Shown in pieces: positions 1 through 9,787 of a DNA stretch of 64,000 nucleotides. Origin of the DNA: Peribacillus glennii (GTDB taxonomy: Bacteria; Bacillota; Bacilli; Bacillales; DSM-1321); NCBI RefSeq assembly GCF_003429105.1, contig NZ_QVTD01000005.1, positions 186,001 through 250,000 of the forward strand. Reading direction: 5' to 3'. Both the position numbers and the translations under genes were made by a program. Every line of letters starts with the position of its first letter. Position 1 is the first letter of the stretch. Under the pieces are notes generated by a model, which was not told where the DNA came from, did no database searches, and saw only the letters and a program-made list of their open reading frames with translations.

Positions 1-692
1 TAAAGATGGACGGAGCCAAGCGGATAGTTTTTCATTGCCTGCTCAATCGTCCCTACATTTCTGGCATTTCCACCGATGCCGATTATTGGGAGGCGGCAAT
101 TGGACAGCCACTCGACTTCTTGAAAATTTCTATATAAAAAAGAAGATAATTCTCTCAACTCATCAGCTTCTGGAAGCTGCCCTTTGATAAATTCCTTTTT
201 TAACGATAACGCTCCGAAAGGAAAGCTATGGGAGTTCACAATTTTCTTATGCAAAAAGCGGGTAATTTCCGTGCTCCCGCCACCTATGTCAATCGTAATT
301 CCCTCATCTAGATTAGTGGACTGGATAATCCCGAGGAATCCAAAGTAGGCCTCCTTTTGTCCGGATAGCACATTAATCGTTAATCCAATTTCTCTCTTTA
401 CTTTCTGTTTGATCTCCTGACGGTTTTTTGCTTTCCGGATGGCAGCCGTAGCAAAAACTTTTACTGATGCCGCCTTATGAAGTGAAATAATCTCGCGAAA
501 AACACGTAACGCTTCTAATAAGATATGTATGCCTTCAGGCGATAAAAACTGCCTGTCATCCAGATGGTTTTGGAGCCGGGCGCTTACCTTCATATTTTCG
601 ATCTGCTTAATGCCGCCTGCCGCTTTTATCCGGTAAATTACCAACCTGATCGTATTGGAACCAATGTCGATGACGGCTATTTTCTTTTCCAT
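1..692 (-). CDS. Ppx/GppA-family exopolyphosphatase, N-terminal 230 codons (cut by the window edge)
   Basis: The reading frame starts at ATG 692 and is still open at base 1, so only the N-terminal part is visible. It begins MEKKIAVIDIGSNTIRLVIY, the phosphate-1 motif of the ASKHA-fold Ppx/GppA family (DIGSNT at residues 9-14). The second nucleotide-binding motif IDIGGGSTE lies at about residues 134-142. Members hydrolyse inorganic polyphosphate or convert pppGpp to ppGpp in the cytoplasm; the sequence does not separate the two roles. No partner gene (for example a polyphosphate kinase) is visible; it may lie beyond the left edge. The family assignment is secure, the exact substrate is not. 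Confidence 0.9.
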   Translation of the reverse strand, partial: MEKKIAVIDIGSNTIRLVIYRIKAAGGIKQIENMKVSARLQNHLDDRQFLSPEGIHILLEALRVFREIISLHKAASVKVFATAAIRKAKNRQEIKQKVKREIGLTINVLSGQKEAYFGFLGIIQSTNLDEGITIDIGGGSTEITRFLHKKIVNSHSFPFGALSLKKEFIKGQLPEADELRELSSFLYRNFQEVEWLSNCRLPIIGIGGNARNVGTIEQAMKNYPLGSVHL

Positions 693-938
693 ATATATCA
701 TCCCAGTTCTGTACAATTTATTTTTCTAATGGGACCATTTTGAGTAAATCAGATCCCCAGGTCTACCCTTTGTTAAGATATTGCAAATACCGAAAATCAG
801 TGCTCTCAATGAATGAGCCATCAATCGATTACAATCTTACTATTTTTTAAATAACTTAATTTATTGAACCGTAAAGACTTCACCATATTGCTTAGTTTTA
901 TTTTAAGTTACTTGTCATTTTAATTACAATCATAAAAA
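693..938. other. Intergenic region without a recognisable gene
   Basis: AT-rich spacer between the divergent ppx and ABC exporter genes. I see no convincing small reading frame. It ends at the operator and promoter of the exporter operon. Confidence 0.5.
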
Positions 939-1002
939 TGAGTGATTACTCACTTTACAAAGTCAAGGTTATGCTTTTATACTTCTAGTGAGTGATTACT
1001 CA
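939..1002 (+). promoter_or_regulatory. Promoter sandwiched between twin TetR-type operators
   Basis: The imperfect palindrome TGAGTGATTACTCA occurs twice, at 939-952 and 989-1002, exactly 50 bp apart, each followed by CTTT. Between them is a promoter: -35 TTTACA at 954-959, an 18-bp spacer, -10 TATACT at 978-983. One operator abuts the -35 and the other covers the expected transcription start. The TetR-family gene at 2863-3513 in the same cluster is the obvious candidate ligand. The sequence pattern is direct observation; the regulator assignment is inference. Confidence 0.75.
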
Positions 1003-1032
1003 CTTTTAGAAAAGGGGAGAGGGAGAGGGAAA

Positions 1033-1758
1033 ATGAATAAAACAGAAGCACTTGTTTCCGTTAATCATGTGTCGAAATCGTTCGGGAAACAGCAAGTTTT
1101 GAAGGATATTCATTTAGAAATCAAGCCGGGTGAGATCTTTGGCCTTCTTGGCCCATCTGGTGCCGGTAAAACCACCTTAGTTAAGCAGCTTGTCGGTTTG
1201 GATCTCCCTACCTCAGGCGAGAACTATCTTTTCCAAGAGAAAATGCCTTCGTTAAAACTGATTGAACGAGTGGGCTATATGGCTCAATCGGATGCCCTTT
1301 ATGGAGAATTATCAGCTAGGGAAAATCTCCAATTCTTCGCTTCGTTGTATGGATTAAACGGAAAAAAACAAGGAGAAAGAATTGAACAAGTGATGCAGAT
1401 TGTGAACCTTTCAAATCACCTTAATAAACTCGTCTCCAATTACTCTGGGGGAATGAAAAGAAGGCTGTCTTTGGCCATCGCTCTGCTGCACGAACCGCAA
1501 CTTTTGATTCTGGATGAACCGACCGTCGGCATTGACCCGGTTTTAAGAAAAAGCATTTGGGCTGCTTTTTATGAATTGAAGAAAAAGGGAGTAACCATTA
1601 TTGTGACTACCCATGTGATGGATGAAGCGGAAAAATGTGACCGATTGGGATTAATCCGAGACGGAAGTCTTATCGCGGTCGGTACGCCGGAAGATCTGAA
1701 AGCCAGCACAAATGCTGCGACCATTGAAGATGCATTTTTAGTTTATGGAGGTGCCTAA
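1033..1758 (+). CDS. ABC-2 type exporter, ATPase subunit
   Basis: A 241-residue ABC ATPase with Walker A GPSGAGKT, signature YSGGMKRR and Walker B LLILDEPTVGIDP, followed by the switch histidine in TTHVMDEAE. This arrangement is typical of drug, antibiotic or lipid exporter ATPases (CcmA class). The frame extends upstream to GTG 988, but that codon lies inside the operator. ATG 1033 is preceded by a purine-rich GGGAGAGGG ribosome site and is preferred. The stop is followed after 1 nt by the permease start. The protein should energise the permease encoded next; the cargo cannot be read from the sequence. Control by the nearby TetR-type protein is likely. Confidence 0.9.
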   Translation: MNKTEALVSVNHVSKSFGKQQVLKDIHLEIKPGEIFGLLGPSGAGKTTLVKQLVGLDLPTSGENYLFQEKMPSLKLIERVGYMAQSDALYGELSARENLQFFASLYGLNGKKQGERIEQVMQIVNLSNHLNKLVSNYSGGMKRRLSLAIALLHEPQLLILDEPTVGIDPVLRKSIWAAFYELKKKGVTIIVTTHVMDEAEKCDRLGLIRDGSLIAVGTPEDLKASTNAATIEDAFLVYGGA

Positions 1759-1759
1759 T

Positions 1760-2788
1760 ATGAGGATCAAGGCTTTGGTCATCAGAATATTACGGCAAAT
1801 AGTGCGTGACAAGCGGACGATGGGACTGCTCATTTTTGCGCCGATCCTTGTATTAACCATGCTTCATTTAGTCTTTAACGGGGATGATTATATCCCGCAG
1901 GTCGGAATGGTCAATATCCCTGAATCTATCTTGGAAAAAATGGACTTGGATGATGCCGAGATTACGATGTATAAAGATGAACGTCAAGCCAACGAGGATT
2001 TGTCCATTCAGGAAATCGACGGATATCTAATATTTGACAACCAAACACCTTCAGTCTTTCTGGAAGGAAGTGATCCAAGTGTCAACGGTGCGACGCTAAA
2101 ATGGATTCAAACGTCACTGAAATCTCTTCAAACTGGCGTAAATTCTTTACAATTGGACGTCAATTACCTGCATGGCTCCAGTGAGATGGGACAGTTTGAT
2201 TATTTCGGACCGGTACTTCTCGGCTTTTTCGTTTTTTTCTTTGTGTTTCTGATCGCCGGAGTATCGTTCTTAAGGGAACGGACGACTGGAACACTTGAAC
2301 GGCTGCTTTCAAGTCCATTGCGCAAATGGGAAATCGTAATTGGATATGTACTGGGCTTTGGAATTTTTACCATGATCCAGGCAGCAATTATTGCTTTGTA
2401 TGCAATCTTTGTACTGGGAATGCTTATGGAAGGACTGTTTTTATATGTCTTATTGATTACCTTGCTCCTGTCTTTGACAGCTCTCACACTCGGGATTTTA
2501 TTATCGGCGTTCGCAAATAACGAGCTTCAGATGATCCAATTTATCCCGATCGTCGTCGTACCGCAGATTTTCTTTTCCGGACTGTTCAACCTTGCTACCA
2601 TTTCAGAATGGCTAAGCTGGATTGGACCTTTCACACCCCTATATTACGCAGCTGATGCATTGAGGGATGTAATGGTCAGAGGTTATGGCTGGGAGGAAAT
2701 TTATCTGGATGTCTGTGCCATGGCGGGATTCTCGCTATTGTTTATAGCATTGAATATCCTTGCGCTTAGAAAGTACCGGAAAGTGTAG
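1760..2788 (+). CDS. ABC-2 type exporter, permease subunit
   Basis: A 342-residue membrane protein of the ABC2_membrane_3 type. There is one N-terminal transmembrane segment (about residues 25-40), a large extracytoplasmic domain (about 45-155), then five hydrophobic segments in the C-terminal half with the conserved FLRERTTGTLERLLSSPL loop between the first two. ATG 1760 is chosen because GGAGGTG (1747-1753) precedes it; ATG 1745 overlaps the ATPase gene and has no ribosome site. It forms the membrane channel of the exporter with the preceding ATPase. Only one permease is present, unlike the two-permease LnrLMN type. Confidence 0.9.
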   Translation: MRIKALVIRILRQIVRDKRTMGLLIFAPILVLTMLHLVFNGDDYIPQVGMVNIPESILEKMDLDDAEITMYKDERQANEDLSIQEIDGYLIFDNQTPSVFLEGSDPSVNGATLKWIQTSLKSLQTGVNSLQLDVNYLHGSSEMGQFDYFGPVLLGFFVFFFVFLIAGVSFLRERTTGTLERLLSSPLRKWEIVIGYVLGFGIFTMIQAAIIALYAIFVLGMLMEGLFLYVLLITLLLSLTALTLGILLSAFANNELQMIQFIPIVVVPQIFFSGLFNLATISEWLSWIGPFTPLYYAADALRDVMVRGYGWEEIYLDVCAMAGFSLLFIALNILALRKYRKV

Positions 2789-2862
2789 AGGCTCCACCAT
2801 TTTACCTTTTGCTGCAAATACTTTAATATATTTGTAAATATTTAGTTACTAAGGAGCACGAG

Positions 2863-3513
2863 ATGTCTGAACCGATTAAGATGATCGATGAGATGTTTGA
2901 TTTTGACGAGGGGTTAACCGAAAAGCAAAAGAGAATTCTTGCTGCCGCTATCGAATCCTTTGCCGAGAAGGGTTACGCTGCTACCTCAACAAGTGAAATC
3001 GCCAAAAAAGCCGGAGTAGCAGAAGGAACGATTTTCAGGCATTATAAATCAAAAAAGGAATTGCTTTTAACGATTGTGGCCCCTATGATGGCAAAGTTGG
3101 TGGCACCTTTCGTCATTAAAGATTTGAATAAAGTGCTGAATCAGGAATATGAGAATTTTGAAGAATTTCTAAAGGCGATGATCGAAAACCGTGCAAAATT
3201 CCTGAAAAATAATATGCCTCTGTTTCAAATATTAATGCAGGAAATTCCTTTCCAGCCTGAATTAAAGGAACAATTTAAAGAGCATATTGGCGCGAAAGTA
3301 ATTGAGAGATTTCGCACAGTCGTGGAACACTACCAGGGAAAGGGTCAAATTATTGAATTGCCCCCATTCAGTATTATACGTTTTACTGTTTCAGCTATTT
3401 TTGGCTTATTAGCGACCAGATATCTGCTCGCACCGGATGCAGACTGGGATGATGAGGAAGAGATCCAGAGAACGGTACAATTGTTGATGCACGGGATATC
3501 TGTTGGCAGATAA
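2863..3513 (+). CDS. TetR/AcrR-family transcriptional regulator
   Basis: A 216-residue protein with an N-terminal TetR helix-turn-helix (residues about 22-68, including TSTSEIAKKAGVAEGTIFRHY) and a variable helical ligand-binding domain. ATG 2863 follows AAGGAG. It is the third gene behind the exporter pair and is followed by an intrinsic terminator, so the three genes form a unit. It is the likely repressor acting at the twin operators at 939-1002, which would make the operon autoregulated. The inducer is unknown. Confidence 0.9.
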   Translation: MSEPIKMIDEMFDFDEGLTEKQKRILAAAIESFAEKGYAATSTSEIAKKAGVAEGTIFRHYKSKKELLLTIVAPMMAKLVAPFVIKDLNKVLNQEYENFEEFLKAMIENRAKFLKNNMPLFQILMQEIPFQPELKEQFKEHIGAKVIERFRTVVEHYQGKGQIIELPPFSIIRFTVSAIFGLLATRYLLAPDADWDDEEEIQRTVQLLMHGISVGR

Positions 3514-3542
3514 AACCCACTGTTGATGCACCAATTAAGACC

Positions 3543-3575
3543 AAAGGCACTGCGTTAAAAGACAGTGCCTTTTTC
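3543..3575 (+). terminator. Intrinsic terminator of the exporter-regulator operon
   Basis: Perfect 10-bp stem AAAGGCACTG / CAGTGCCTTT (3543-3552 and 3563-3572) with a 10-nt loop and a T tail, 30 nt after the TetR stop codon. Confidence 0.9.
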
Positions 3576-3734
3576 AGTCTTATTTTGTTGGTGTAAACTT
3601 TATTATGGCTTGAGCCATTAAACTAAGGGGAGTGGTATGGAGAAAGAAAAGACACCTCTTGAAACCCCAGGACACCCTTCGTCGGTGTAGTCTGCTATCA
3701 TATAATATGAATGTTAAACAGGAGGTACACCAAG

Positions 3735-4991
3735 ATGAACAAACAAGAAAGCGGCTATAGATGGGTGGTATTTGGCACCGTCTTATTTGCTTACTTTTTA
3801 ATGGTAAGCCAAAGAACAGCTCCAGGGCTTATTACGGATCAATTAATGAGGGATTTTCATGTTTCAGCTTCAACCATTGGTCTGATGAGCAGTATTCAAT
3901 TTTTAGCCTATGCAGCACTTCAAATCCCGATTGGTTTATTATCCGACCGATATGGGCCCAATCGATTTCTTATCATAGGTACGCTCCTTAATGGAGTAGG
4001 GAGTCTTCTCTATAGTCTTGCTCCCAATGAATATGTTTTAATTTTCTCGCGGTTTTTAGTCGGTACTGGAGATGCAACCATCTTTGTCAACTTGGTTTTA
4101 ATTTTGAGTCAATGGTTTAAAGCACAGGAATTTTTAAAATTGATGGGTATGGTCGCAATGATTGCGGCTCTTGGTTCATTATCTGCTACCGTTCCTTTTT
4201 CCTTGTGGATTTCACTCGCAGGTTGGAGAGTTCCATTTCTTAGCATAGGAATTATTTTAGTCATATCATCTTATCTTCTATATACTGTTCTTGTATCGAA
4301 ACCCAACAAACTATTTAAGGATGATATCGGAGGAAAGAAAAGTTCTATCAAAGACCGGGAAAGTGTTTGGAACATACTTCGCCGAATAGTTTCGACCAGA
4401 CAAGCTTGGGCAACATTCCTTTGCCACTTTGGGCTGGTCGGCACATATATAGGATTGATCGGTTCATGGGCAGTCCCTTATGGAATTCATGTATTTGATT
4501 TGTCCCGTTCCGAGGCAAGCCAGCTTATTATGTATGGTCTGTTTGGGGCCATGATTGGCGGTCCTTTAATTGGTTGGATTGCAAGCCGGCTGGGTTCTAT
4601 TAAAAAAGTCTATACCCTAGTTCATATCATTGTGGTTTTTAGTTGGACCGCATTGTTTTTATCCGGTGTAAATCCACCATTCATCATGGTAGTGGTTTTG
4701 CTTTTTATCATAGGAATTGGAAATGGAGCAAGCTCATTAACTTTCTCGGTAGTACGGGAGTCCTTCCCCATGTCAGAGGTAGGTGTGGTGACTGGTTTTG
4801 CCAATACGGGTGGATTCTTAAGTGCTGTTTTATTGCCAAGCATTTTTGGAAATGTACTGGATCTTTTTCCTCACGATTCTATAAATATCGGCTATCATTA
4901 TGGATTTATCATTCCTGTCCTTTTTTCTTTGGCCGGAGTATTAGGTGCCGTTTTGATCAAAGAGGAAAAATACGTTTTACGGACTTCTTAA
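3735..4991 (+). CDS. MFS transporter
   Basis: A 418-residue major facilitator superfamily permease with about 12 hydrophobic segments. The hallmark loop between TM2 and TM3 reads GLLSDRYGPNRF (about residues 70-81). A second loop, GWIASRLGS, follows in the C-terminal half. The start at ATG 3735 follows AGGAGGT (3720-3726); an in-frame ATG at 3711 lies upstream of that site. A -10 TATAAT at 3701-3706 is visible with only a weak -35. The gene stands alone, with its terminator at 5049-5083. The substrate cannot be predicted; the sequence resembles the anion or sugar-acid branch of the superfamily more than the drug exporters. Confidence 0.88.
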   Translation: MNKQESGYRWVVFGTVLFAYFLMVSQRTAPGLITDQLMRDFHVSASTIGLMSSIQFLAYAALQIPIGLLSDRYGPNRFLIIGTLLNGVGSLLYSLAPNEYVLIFSRFLVGTGDATIFVNLVLILSQWFKAQEFLKLMGMVAMIAALGSLSATVPFSLWISLAGWRVPFLSIGIILVISSYLLYTVLVSKPNKLFKDDIGGKKSSIKDRESVWNILRRIVSTRQAWATFLCHFGLVGTYIGLIGSWAVPYGIHVFDLSRSEASQLIMYGLFGAMIGGPLIGWIASRLGSIKKVYTLVHIIVVFSWTALFLSGVNPPFIMVVVLLFIIGIGNGASSLTFSVVRESFPMSEVGVVTGFANTGGFLSAVLLPSIFGNVLDLFPHDSINIGYHYGFIIPVLFSLAGVLGAVLIKEEKYVLRTS

Positions 4992-5048
4992 TGGCTTGAG
5001 TATTCGCTCGCTGCCATCGATGTGGACAGGGATCCTCAAGAGCATATG

Positions 5049-5083
5049 AAAAAACCAAGCATTGAAACATGCTTGGTTTTTTT
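5049..5083. terminator. Bidirectional terminator between the MFS gene and ssrA
   Basis: Perfect 10-bp stem AAAACCAAGC / GCTTGGTTTT (5051-5060 and 5071-5080) with T runs on both strands. It can end the MFS transcript on the plus strand and the ssrA transcript on the minus strand. Confidence 0.9.
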
Positions 5084-5168
5084 ACTAAGAATTGCAATTT
5101 TAATCATAAGTGTGCCACTATATGATTAAACCGACATTTTGTTGTGTTATTTAAATCCACTATGTAAG

Positions 5169-5527
5169 TGGAGACGGTGGGAGTCGAACCCACGTCCAGA
5201 CATAACGGCACTTAAGCTTCTACGAGTGTAGTCGATATATTCGCGTTTCGCTGGCTCGTTTGCCTATCGACGGGCGGCAGAGCAGCTAGCCTGGTTGTTC
5301 TCTTCCTTCATCCTCAGGCGGTGGAATCCGGCGTAGCCCACTTAAAGTGAGTCCCTTACCCTACCACATGGGCAATGGAGGGAGGAACCGCAATCAACTG
5401 TTATTAAGCAGCGAAAGCGAGGTTGTTGTTTTGTTTGCCAGTTATAGGCTTTGACGTTTTAACGAGGCCGATCCCCTCGACTCGCAACCTAAGCTCGAAC
5501 TATCCCTGTCGAATCCGTAACGTCCCC
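5169..5527 (-). ncRNA. ssrA: tmRNA (transfer-messenger RNA)
   Basis: One-piece tmRNA of 359 nt for ribosome rescue. The 5' end GGGGACG (from 5527) pairs with CGTCTCC near the 3' end (5176-5170); the T-arm GGTTCGACTCC is present and the discriminator A is at 5169. CCA is not encoded (CTT follows), so it must be added after transcription. The tag reading frame (5404-5439) encodes GKQNNNLAFAA after the tRNA-borne alanine and ends in tandem TAA codons. The tag is close to other Bacillus tags and ends in the degradation signal AA. Its partner gene smpB lies just upstream. Confidence 0.97.
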
Positions 5528-5606
5528 ATGATGAAAATGGAGCATACGAGATTTGAATAGCAGCAAGCTCTATTGCTGATATTCAGTTGTTATTGGTACA
5601 TGAATC

Positions 5607-5634
5607 ATTATACCATATTTGCAGCAAATTTCAA
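5607..5634 (-). promoter_or_regulatory. ssrA promoter
   Basis: On the minus strand: -35 TTGAAA (5634-5629), 16-bp spacer, -10 TATAAT (5612-5607), in the gap between smpB and ssrA. Transcription would start near 5600, leaving a 5' extension of about 70 nt for removal during tmRNA processing. Confidence 0.75.
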
Positions 5635-5654
5635 TTGTAAGGTACTGTCAAAAT

Positions 5655-6122
5655 TTATATCTTCTGCCGGTCACGGAACGCTCGCTCAATATCCCGTTTT
5701 GCTTCCTTCTTCTTTAAATCTTCCCGCTTATCATACTGCTTTTTACCTTTACCGAGACCGATCAATACTTTGGCAAAGCCATTTTTTAAATAAACCTTCA
5801 ACGGCACGATGGTGTAGCCTACTTCCTTCGTCTCGCCTATGAGCTTATTGATCTGCTTGCGGTGCAGCAGCAGTTTCCGGGTACGGAGCGGCTCATGGTT
5901 ATAGCGATTCCCCTGTTCATAAGGGCTGATATGCATGTTATGCAGAAAAACCTCGCCCCGCTCAATTTTCGCGAAGGAATCCCTCATATTAACCTTGCCG
6001 GCACGGATGGATTTAATCTCTGTTCCCTGCAGGACGACACCGGCCTCAAATGTTTCTTCAATAAAATAATCATGATTTGCTTTTTTATTTTGTGCGACTT
6101 GCTTGCCCTCTCCTTTTGGCAT
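5655..6122 (-). CDS. smpB: SsrA-binding protein SmpB
   Basis: A 155-residue protein, the usual SmpB length. It starts [23 protein letters not shown] and carries the conserved [14 protein letters not shown] and LHNMHISPY segments of the OB-fold core, plus the basic C-terminal tail [22 protein letters not shown] that enters the ribosome decoding site. ATG 6122 follows AGGGGGGAG; the frame continues upstream but without the conserved family start. SmpB delivers tmRNA to stalled ribosomes, and its gene sits directly before ssrA and after rnr, as in B. subtilis. Confidence 0.97.
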   Translation of the reverse strand: MPKGEGKQVAQNKKANHDYFIEETFEAGVVLQGTEIKSIRAGKVNMRDSFAKIERGEVFLHNMHISPYEQGNRYNHEPLRTRKLLLHRKQINKLIGETKEVGYTIVPLKVYLKNGFAKVLIGLGKGKKQYDKREDLKKKEAKRDIERAFRDRQKI

Positions 6123-6244
6123 CTCTTCTCCCCCCTGACATTTTATTGTATCAAATTTCCTGGCATACTTCAAATATGAAAGAGAGCCTGTATTAAGAGG
6201 CCCTCCTTCTTGTTTGTGTATACCGTTAGCTGATAAAAAAGGAT

Positions 6245-6370
6245 TTTCGCTGATCAATCCAAATAAGCGCTGAAAAAATTGAATTTCCACTTTTCGCTGA
6301 TAATCCACATAACCGCTAATAATAATGGGATTTACGCTCAAAATCCTCATTGTGCATAAAATTCCGCTCG
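6245..6370. repeat. Degenerate tandem repeat with CGCTGAT core, copy A
   Basis: In the rnr-smpB gap the motif CGCTGAT and variants (CGCTGAA, CGCTAAT, CGCTCAA) recur at 6248, 6268, 6295, 6314 and 6335, spaced about 19-27 nt and embedded in TTTTC...AATCC context. It resembles the clearer 20-nt arrays at 22149-22352 and 45330-45455. Function unknown. Confidence 0.55.
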
Positions 6371-6397
6371 GCATTTATTCCAACACGCTAGAGCGTG

Positions 6398-8776
6398 CTA
6401 TCTCTTTTTCGATTTCCTTTTATTCCGCTTGGCTGAAGGAGCATTTTCATAGAACTTCTTCTTTTTCTTTGGTTTCCTTCCCGCTGAGGATCCGCCTTCA
6501 GAGGATGAATTCCTGCCCCGGTCGCCGTGGCCTCTTCCCTGGCGCCCTTCGTCATTCCCGCCTTTTTTGCGGCTTCTGGTGCTTGGCGCTGCTTTAAAAA
6601 CCCGCTTTTCACCCATCTCACGACTGCGGCTATTCTTCATCCCGATAATTTCAAAATCCACGGCCCGCTCATCCTTGTTCACATTCGCGACACGAATGGA
6701 AATTTCATCGCCAATACGGAACACCTTTGCTGTTCGTTCCCCGATCATTGCGAGCTGGCGTTCATCAAAACGATAATAATCATCAGACATGGCACTTACA
6801 TGGACAAGGCCCTCGATCGTGTTCGGCAGTTCGACAAACATTCCGAAGTTCGTCACAGAGCCGATTATACCGTCATATTCCTGCCCAATTTTATCAAGCA
6901 TGAACTCCGCTTTTTTCAGCTCGTCCGTTTCTCGTTCAGCATCGACTGCGCGCCGTTCCCGTTTTGATGTGTGGTCCGCAATTTCCTGCATCTGTGCATT
7001 CCACTTTTCACGTGTCGCTTCATCCAGCTTCCCTTCTATGAGATAAGTCCTGATCAACCGGTGGACGATTAAATCCGGATAACGGCGGATTGGCGACGTG
7101 AAATGTGTATAAAAGTCAGTCGATAATCCAAAGTGCCCCAGGCTTTCAGGATCATATTTTGCCTGTTGCATCGATCGGAGCATTACTGTGGATATGACCA
7201 TTTCCTCCGGTTTGCCTTCAACTGCTTCAATGATTTCCTGAAGGGCCCGAGGATGGACAGAATTCGCCTTTCCCCTTACAATATATCCAAAATTCGTAAT
7301 GAATTCAAAGAAGCGCTGTAATTTTTCTTCCTTTGGATCTTCGTGTATGCGATACAGGAACGGTACATCCATCCAATGAAAATGCTCGGCGACCGTTTCA
7401 TTTGCAGCAAGCATGAATTCCTCTATCAGTTTCTCAGCAACTGAACGTTCCCTTAAAACGACATCAGTCGGATGTCCTTCGTCATCGACCAGAACCCTGG
7501 CCTCTTTGAAATCAAAGTCAATAGCTCCCCTGTTCATCCGTTTGCCGCGAAGAATCTGGGCAAGTTTTTCCATCTCGTCAAACATCGGAATTAAAGGCTC
7601 GTACCGTTTATGAAGCTCTTCGTCTTTATCGACGAGGATTTTATTTACATCCCCATATGTCATACGTTCCGTCGTCTTAATGACGCTCTGGAAAATTTCG
7701 TGTTCAACCACTTCGCCCTGCTCGTTTATTTCCATTTCACAAGATAGCGTAAACCGGTCCACTCTAGGATTCAACGAACAAATCCCGTTCGAAAGGCGGT
7801 GCGGGATCATCGGAATTACCCGGTCCACGAGATAGACACTGGTCCCACGTTCGAACGCTTCACGGTCGATTGGAGAATTTTCAGTGACATAATGGCTTAC
7901 ATCGGCAATATGTACACCGAGTTTGTAATTGCCGTTTTCAAGCCTGGTGACGGTGACTGCATCATCCAAATCTTTAGCGTCGGCACCGTCAATTGTAACA
8001 ATCGTTTCATTTCGCAGGTCCCGCCTGTCACCAATCTGGCTTTCTTCAATCGTATCAGGTATTTCATTCGCCTGGGTCATGACATCATCAGGAAATTCCA
8101 TCGGCAATCCATGCTTGTGTATGATGGAAAGGATGTCCACCCCAGGATCATTTTTATGCCCGAGTATTTCGATAACCTCACCCTCGGCACTCACACGGCC
8201 TTCTGGATAAGATGTTAGCCGGACAACTACCTTATGCCCTTCCACCGCACCGGCAGAAACATTTTTTGCAATGAAGATGTCATTCGGGATTTTCTTGTCA
8301 TCCGGTATAACAAAACCGAAATTTTTGCTTTCCACATATGTACCGACGATCTCGGTTATTCCGCGTTCGACGATCTTTTCAACCGTTCCTTCCCGCCTTG
8401 AACCAGAACTTTCCGAGGAAACCCTGACTAGAACGGTATCGCCATGCATCGCATTTTTCGTTTCCGTAGGCGGAATAAAAATATCATCCGCTCCCGGCTG
8501 ATCCTCAGGGGTCACAAATGCGAAGCCTTTCGCATGTCCTGTCAGCTTGCCTCGTATCAAGTTCATTTTTTGCGGCAATCCATAGCGATTGCTTCTTGTC
8601 CTCACGATCAGGCCCTTTTCTTCCATTTTCACAAGCGCCTTAACAAAATCCTTAAAATCTATTGAGTCTTCCACACCCAAAGCTTCCTCGAGCTCCTGGA
8701 CCGTCAATGGCTTATATGCTTCCTCCTTCATATAAGAGAGAAGCCTATCCATATGGTTACGGATATTTTCTTCCAT
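6398..8776 (-). CDS. rnr: Ribonuclease R
   Basis: A 792-residue 3'-5' exoribonuclease of the RNB family. In order: a winged-helix N-terminus (about 1-65), cold-shock domains (about 70-205), the RNB catalytic domain with the metal-binding motif [12 protein letters not shown] (from 263), an S1 domain (about 630-715) and a long Lys/Arg-rich tail typical of RNase R. RNase R degrades structured RNAs and the defective mRNAs released by trans-translation, which fits its position upstream of smpB and ssrA. ATG 8776 follows AAGGAGGG. The secG-est-rnr-smpB-ssrA order of B. subtilis is conserved except for the island inserted between secG and est. Confidence 0.97.
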   Translation of the reverse strand: MEENIRNHMDRLLSYMKEEAYKPLTVQELEEALGVEDSIDFKDFVKALVKMEEKGLIVRTRSNRYGLPQKMNLIRGKLTGHAKGFAFVTPEDQPGADDIFIPPTETKNAMHGDTVLVRVSSESSGSRREGTVEKIVERGITEIVGTYVESKNFGFVIPDDKKIPNDIFIAKNVSAGAVEGHKVVVRLTSYPEGRVSAEGEVIEILGHKNDPGVDILSIIHKHGLPMEFPDDVMTQANEIPDTIEESQIGDRRDLRNETIVTIDGADAKDLDDAVTVTRLENGNYKLGVHIADVSHYVTENSPIDREAFERGTSVYLVDRVIPMIPHRLSNGICSLNPRVDRFTLSCEMEINEQGEVVEHEIFQSVIKTTERMTYGDVNKILVDKDEELHKRYEPLIPMFDEMEKLAQILRGKRMNRGAIDFDFKEARVLVDDEGHPTDVVLRERSVAEKLIEEFMLAANETVAEHFHWMDVPFLYRIHEDPKEEKLQRFFEFITNFGYIVRGKANSVHPRALQEIIEAVEGKPEEMVISTVMLRSMQQAKYDPESLGHFGLSTDFYTHFTSPIRRYPDLIVHRLIRTYLIEGKLDEATREKWNAQMQEIADHTSKRERRAVDAERETDELKKAEFMLDKIGQEYDGIIGSVTNFGMFVELPNTIEGLVHVSAMSDDYYRFDERQLAMIGERTAKVFRIGDEISIRVANVNKDERAVDFEIIGMKNSRSREMGEKRVFKAAPSTRSRKKGGNDEGRQGRGHGDRGRNSSSEGGSSAGRKPKKKKKFYENAPSAKRNKRKSKKR

Positions 8777-8847
8777 ATTAAAAACCCTCCTTTATCGGGC
8801 AAATTGCTAATTATTTTTTCGGCTATGAAGGAGAAAGCCGGCAGCGA

Positions 8848-9588
8848 TCATTCAGTCCAATCCAGCTTTTCTAAAAAACGATACACATCTTCATGAAGCT
8901 GCTCGCGTTCCTTATCCAGTGTAATGACATGGCCTGACTCCTCATACCATTTCAAATCCTTCATATCAGATTCGACTTCATTATAAATGATATTTGCGCT
9001 GTCAGTATTGATCATCTTATCATGCCTTGCCTGTGCAACGAATACCGGAGCATAAACATGATCGATATGATGGCGGACATCGGAAATGAGGCCCTGCAGT
9101 GCTTTTAACGTTTCCATAGGTTGAAACTGTCCCATTTCCATTTCGATTTGCTCAGGGTCTTTTGCTTCACGCTTCTTAAATTCCCTGGCATACTCCAAAA
9201 CTCCTTCATACATGGTTTCCTCACTTTTTATATACATCGGCGCACACATAGGGACGATACCCTTTATAGGCACAGTGTAACCTAATTTAAGGGAAAATAC
9301 GCCTCCTAATGAAAGTCCGGCAACAGCAATTTCATCGTGCCCCCTGCTTTTCAGGTAATCATAAGCCATCATGACGTCCTTCCACCAATCCTTTGGACCA
9401 GACTTGACCAATTCCTCAGGCGGCACCCCGTGCCCTTTATATTGCGGCGCGTGGCAGGTATAGCCTCGTTTCTCCAAATAGCGGCCAAGCATCCGCACAT
9501 CGGAAGAATTGCCTGTAAATCCATGAAGGAGCAATACCGCCCGTTTTCCTCCTTCAAAAGTGAATGGCTGCGGCAGTTTAATTTTCAT
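8848..9588 (-). CDS. est: Carboxylesterase (Est30/YvaK type)
   Basis: A 246-residue alpha/beta hydrolase. The oxyanion segment LLLHGFTG lies at residues 19-26, the nucleophile Ser93 in GLSLGG, the acid Asp190 in QARHDKMI and the base His220 in SGHVITLD, the same spacing as thermostable Est30 of Geobacillus. It hydrolyses short-chain carboxylic esters in the cytoplasm in characterised relatives. It lies directly upstream of rnr (71-nt gap) and is probably cotranscribed with it. In B. subtilis the next gene upstream is secG; here the 11-kb island intervenes. Confidence 0.93.
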   Translation of the reverse strand: MKIKLPQPFTFEGGKRAVLLLHGFTGNSSDVRMLGRYLEKRGYTCHAPQYKGHGVPPEELVKSGPKDWWKDVMMAYDYLKSRGHDEIAVAGLSLGGVFSLKLGYTVPIKGIVPMCAPMYIKSEETMYEGVLEYAREFKKREAKDPEQIEMEMGQFQPMETLKALQGLISDVRHHIDHVYAPVFVAQARHDKMINTDSANIIYNEVESDMKDLKWYEESGHVITLDKEREQLHEDVYRFLEKLDWTE

Positions 9589-9787
9589 AATAAAACAATC
9601 CCCTTTTTATACTTCTTGTTGAATCCCGGTGCATTTCAAAATGATGGGCCAAGTCCGCCAGATAGGTATATTTTATCCGCGGATTGGCATTTAAAACCTT
9701 TCGAAACTAACTTCTATTAAAACAAACATCTCGGTTTGAAGCCATATGTTAGCTTAAAAATGGTGACATAAAAAAGTCGGGAGATCC

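Noticed and set aside
5862-9720. Several long plus-strand frames opposite rnr, smpB and est
   Set aside because: They are shadows of strongly conserved minus-strand genes, without ribosome sites or recognisable families.
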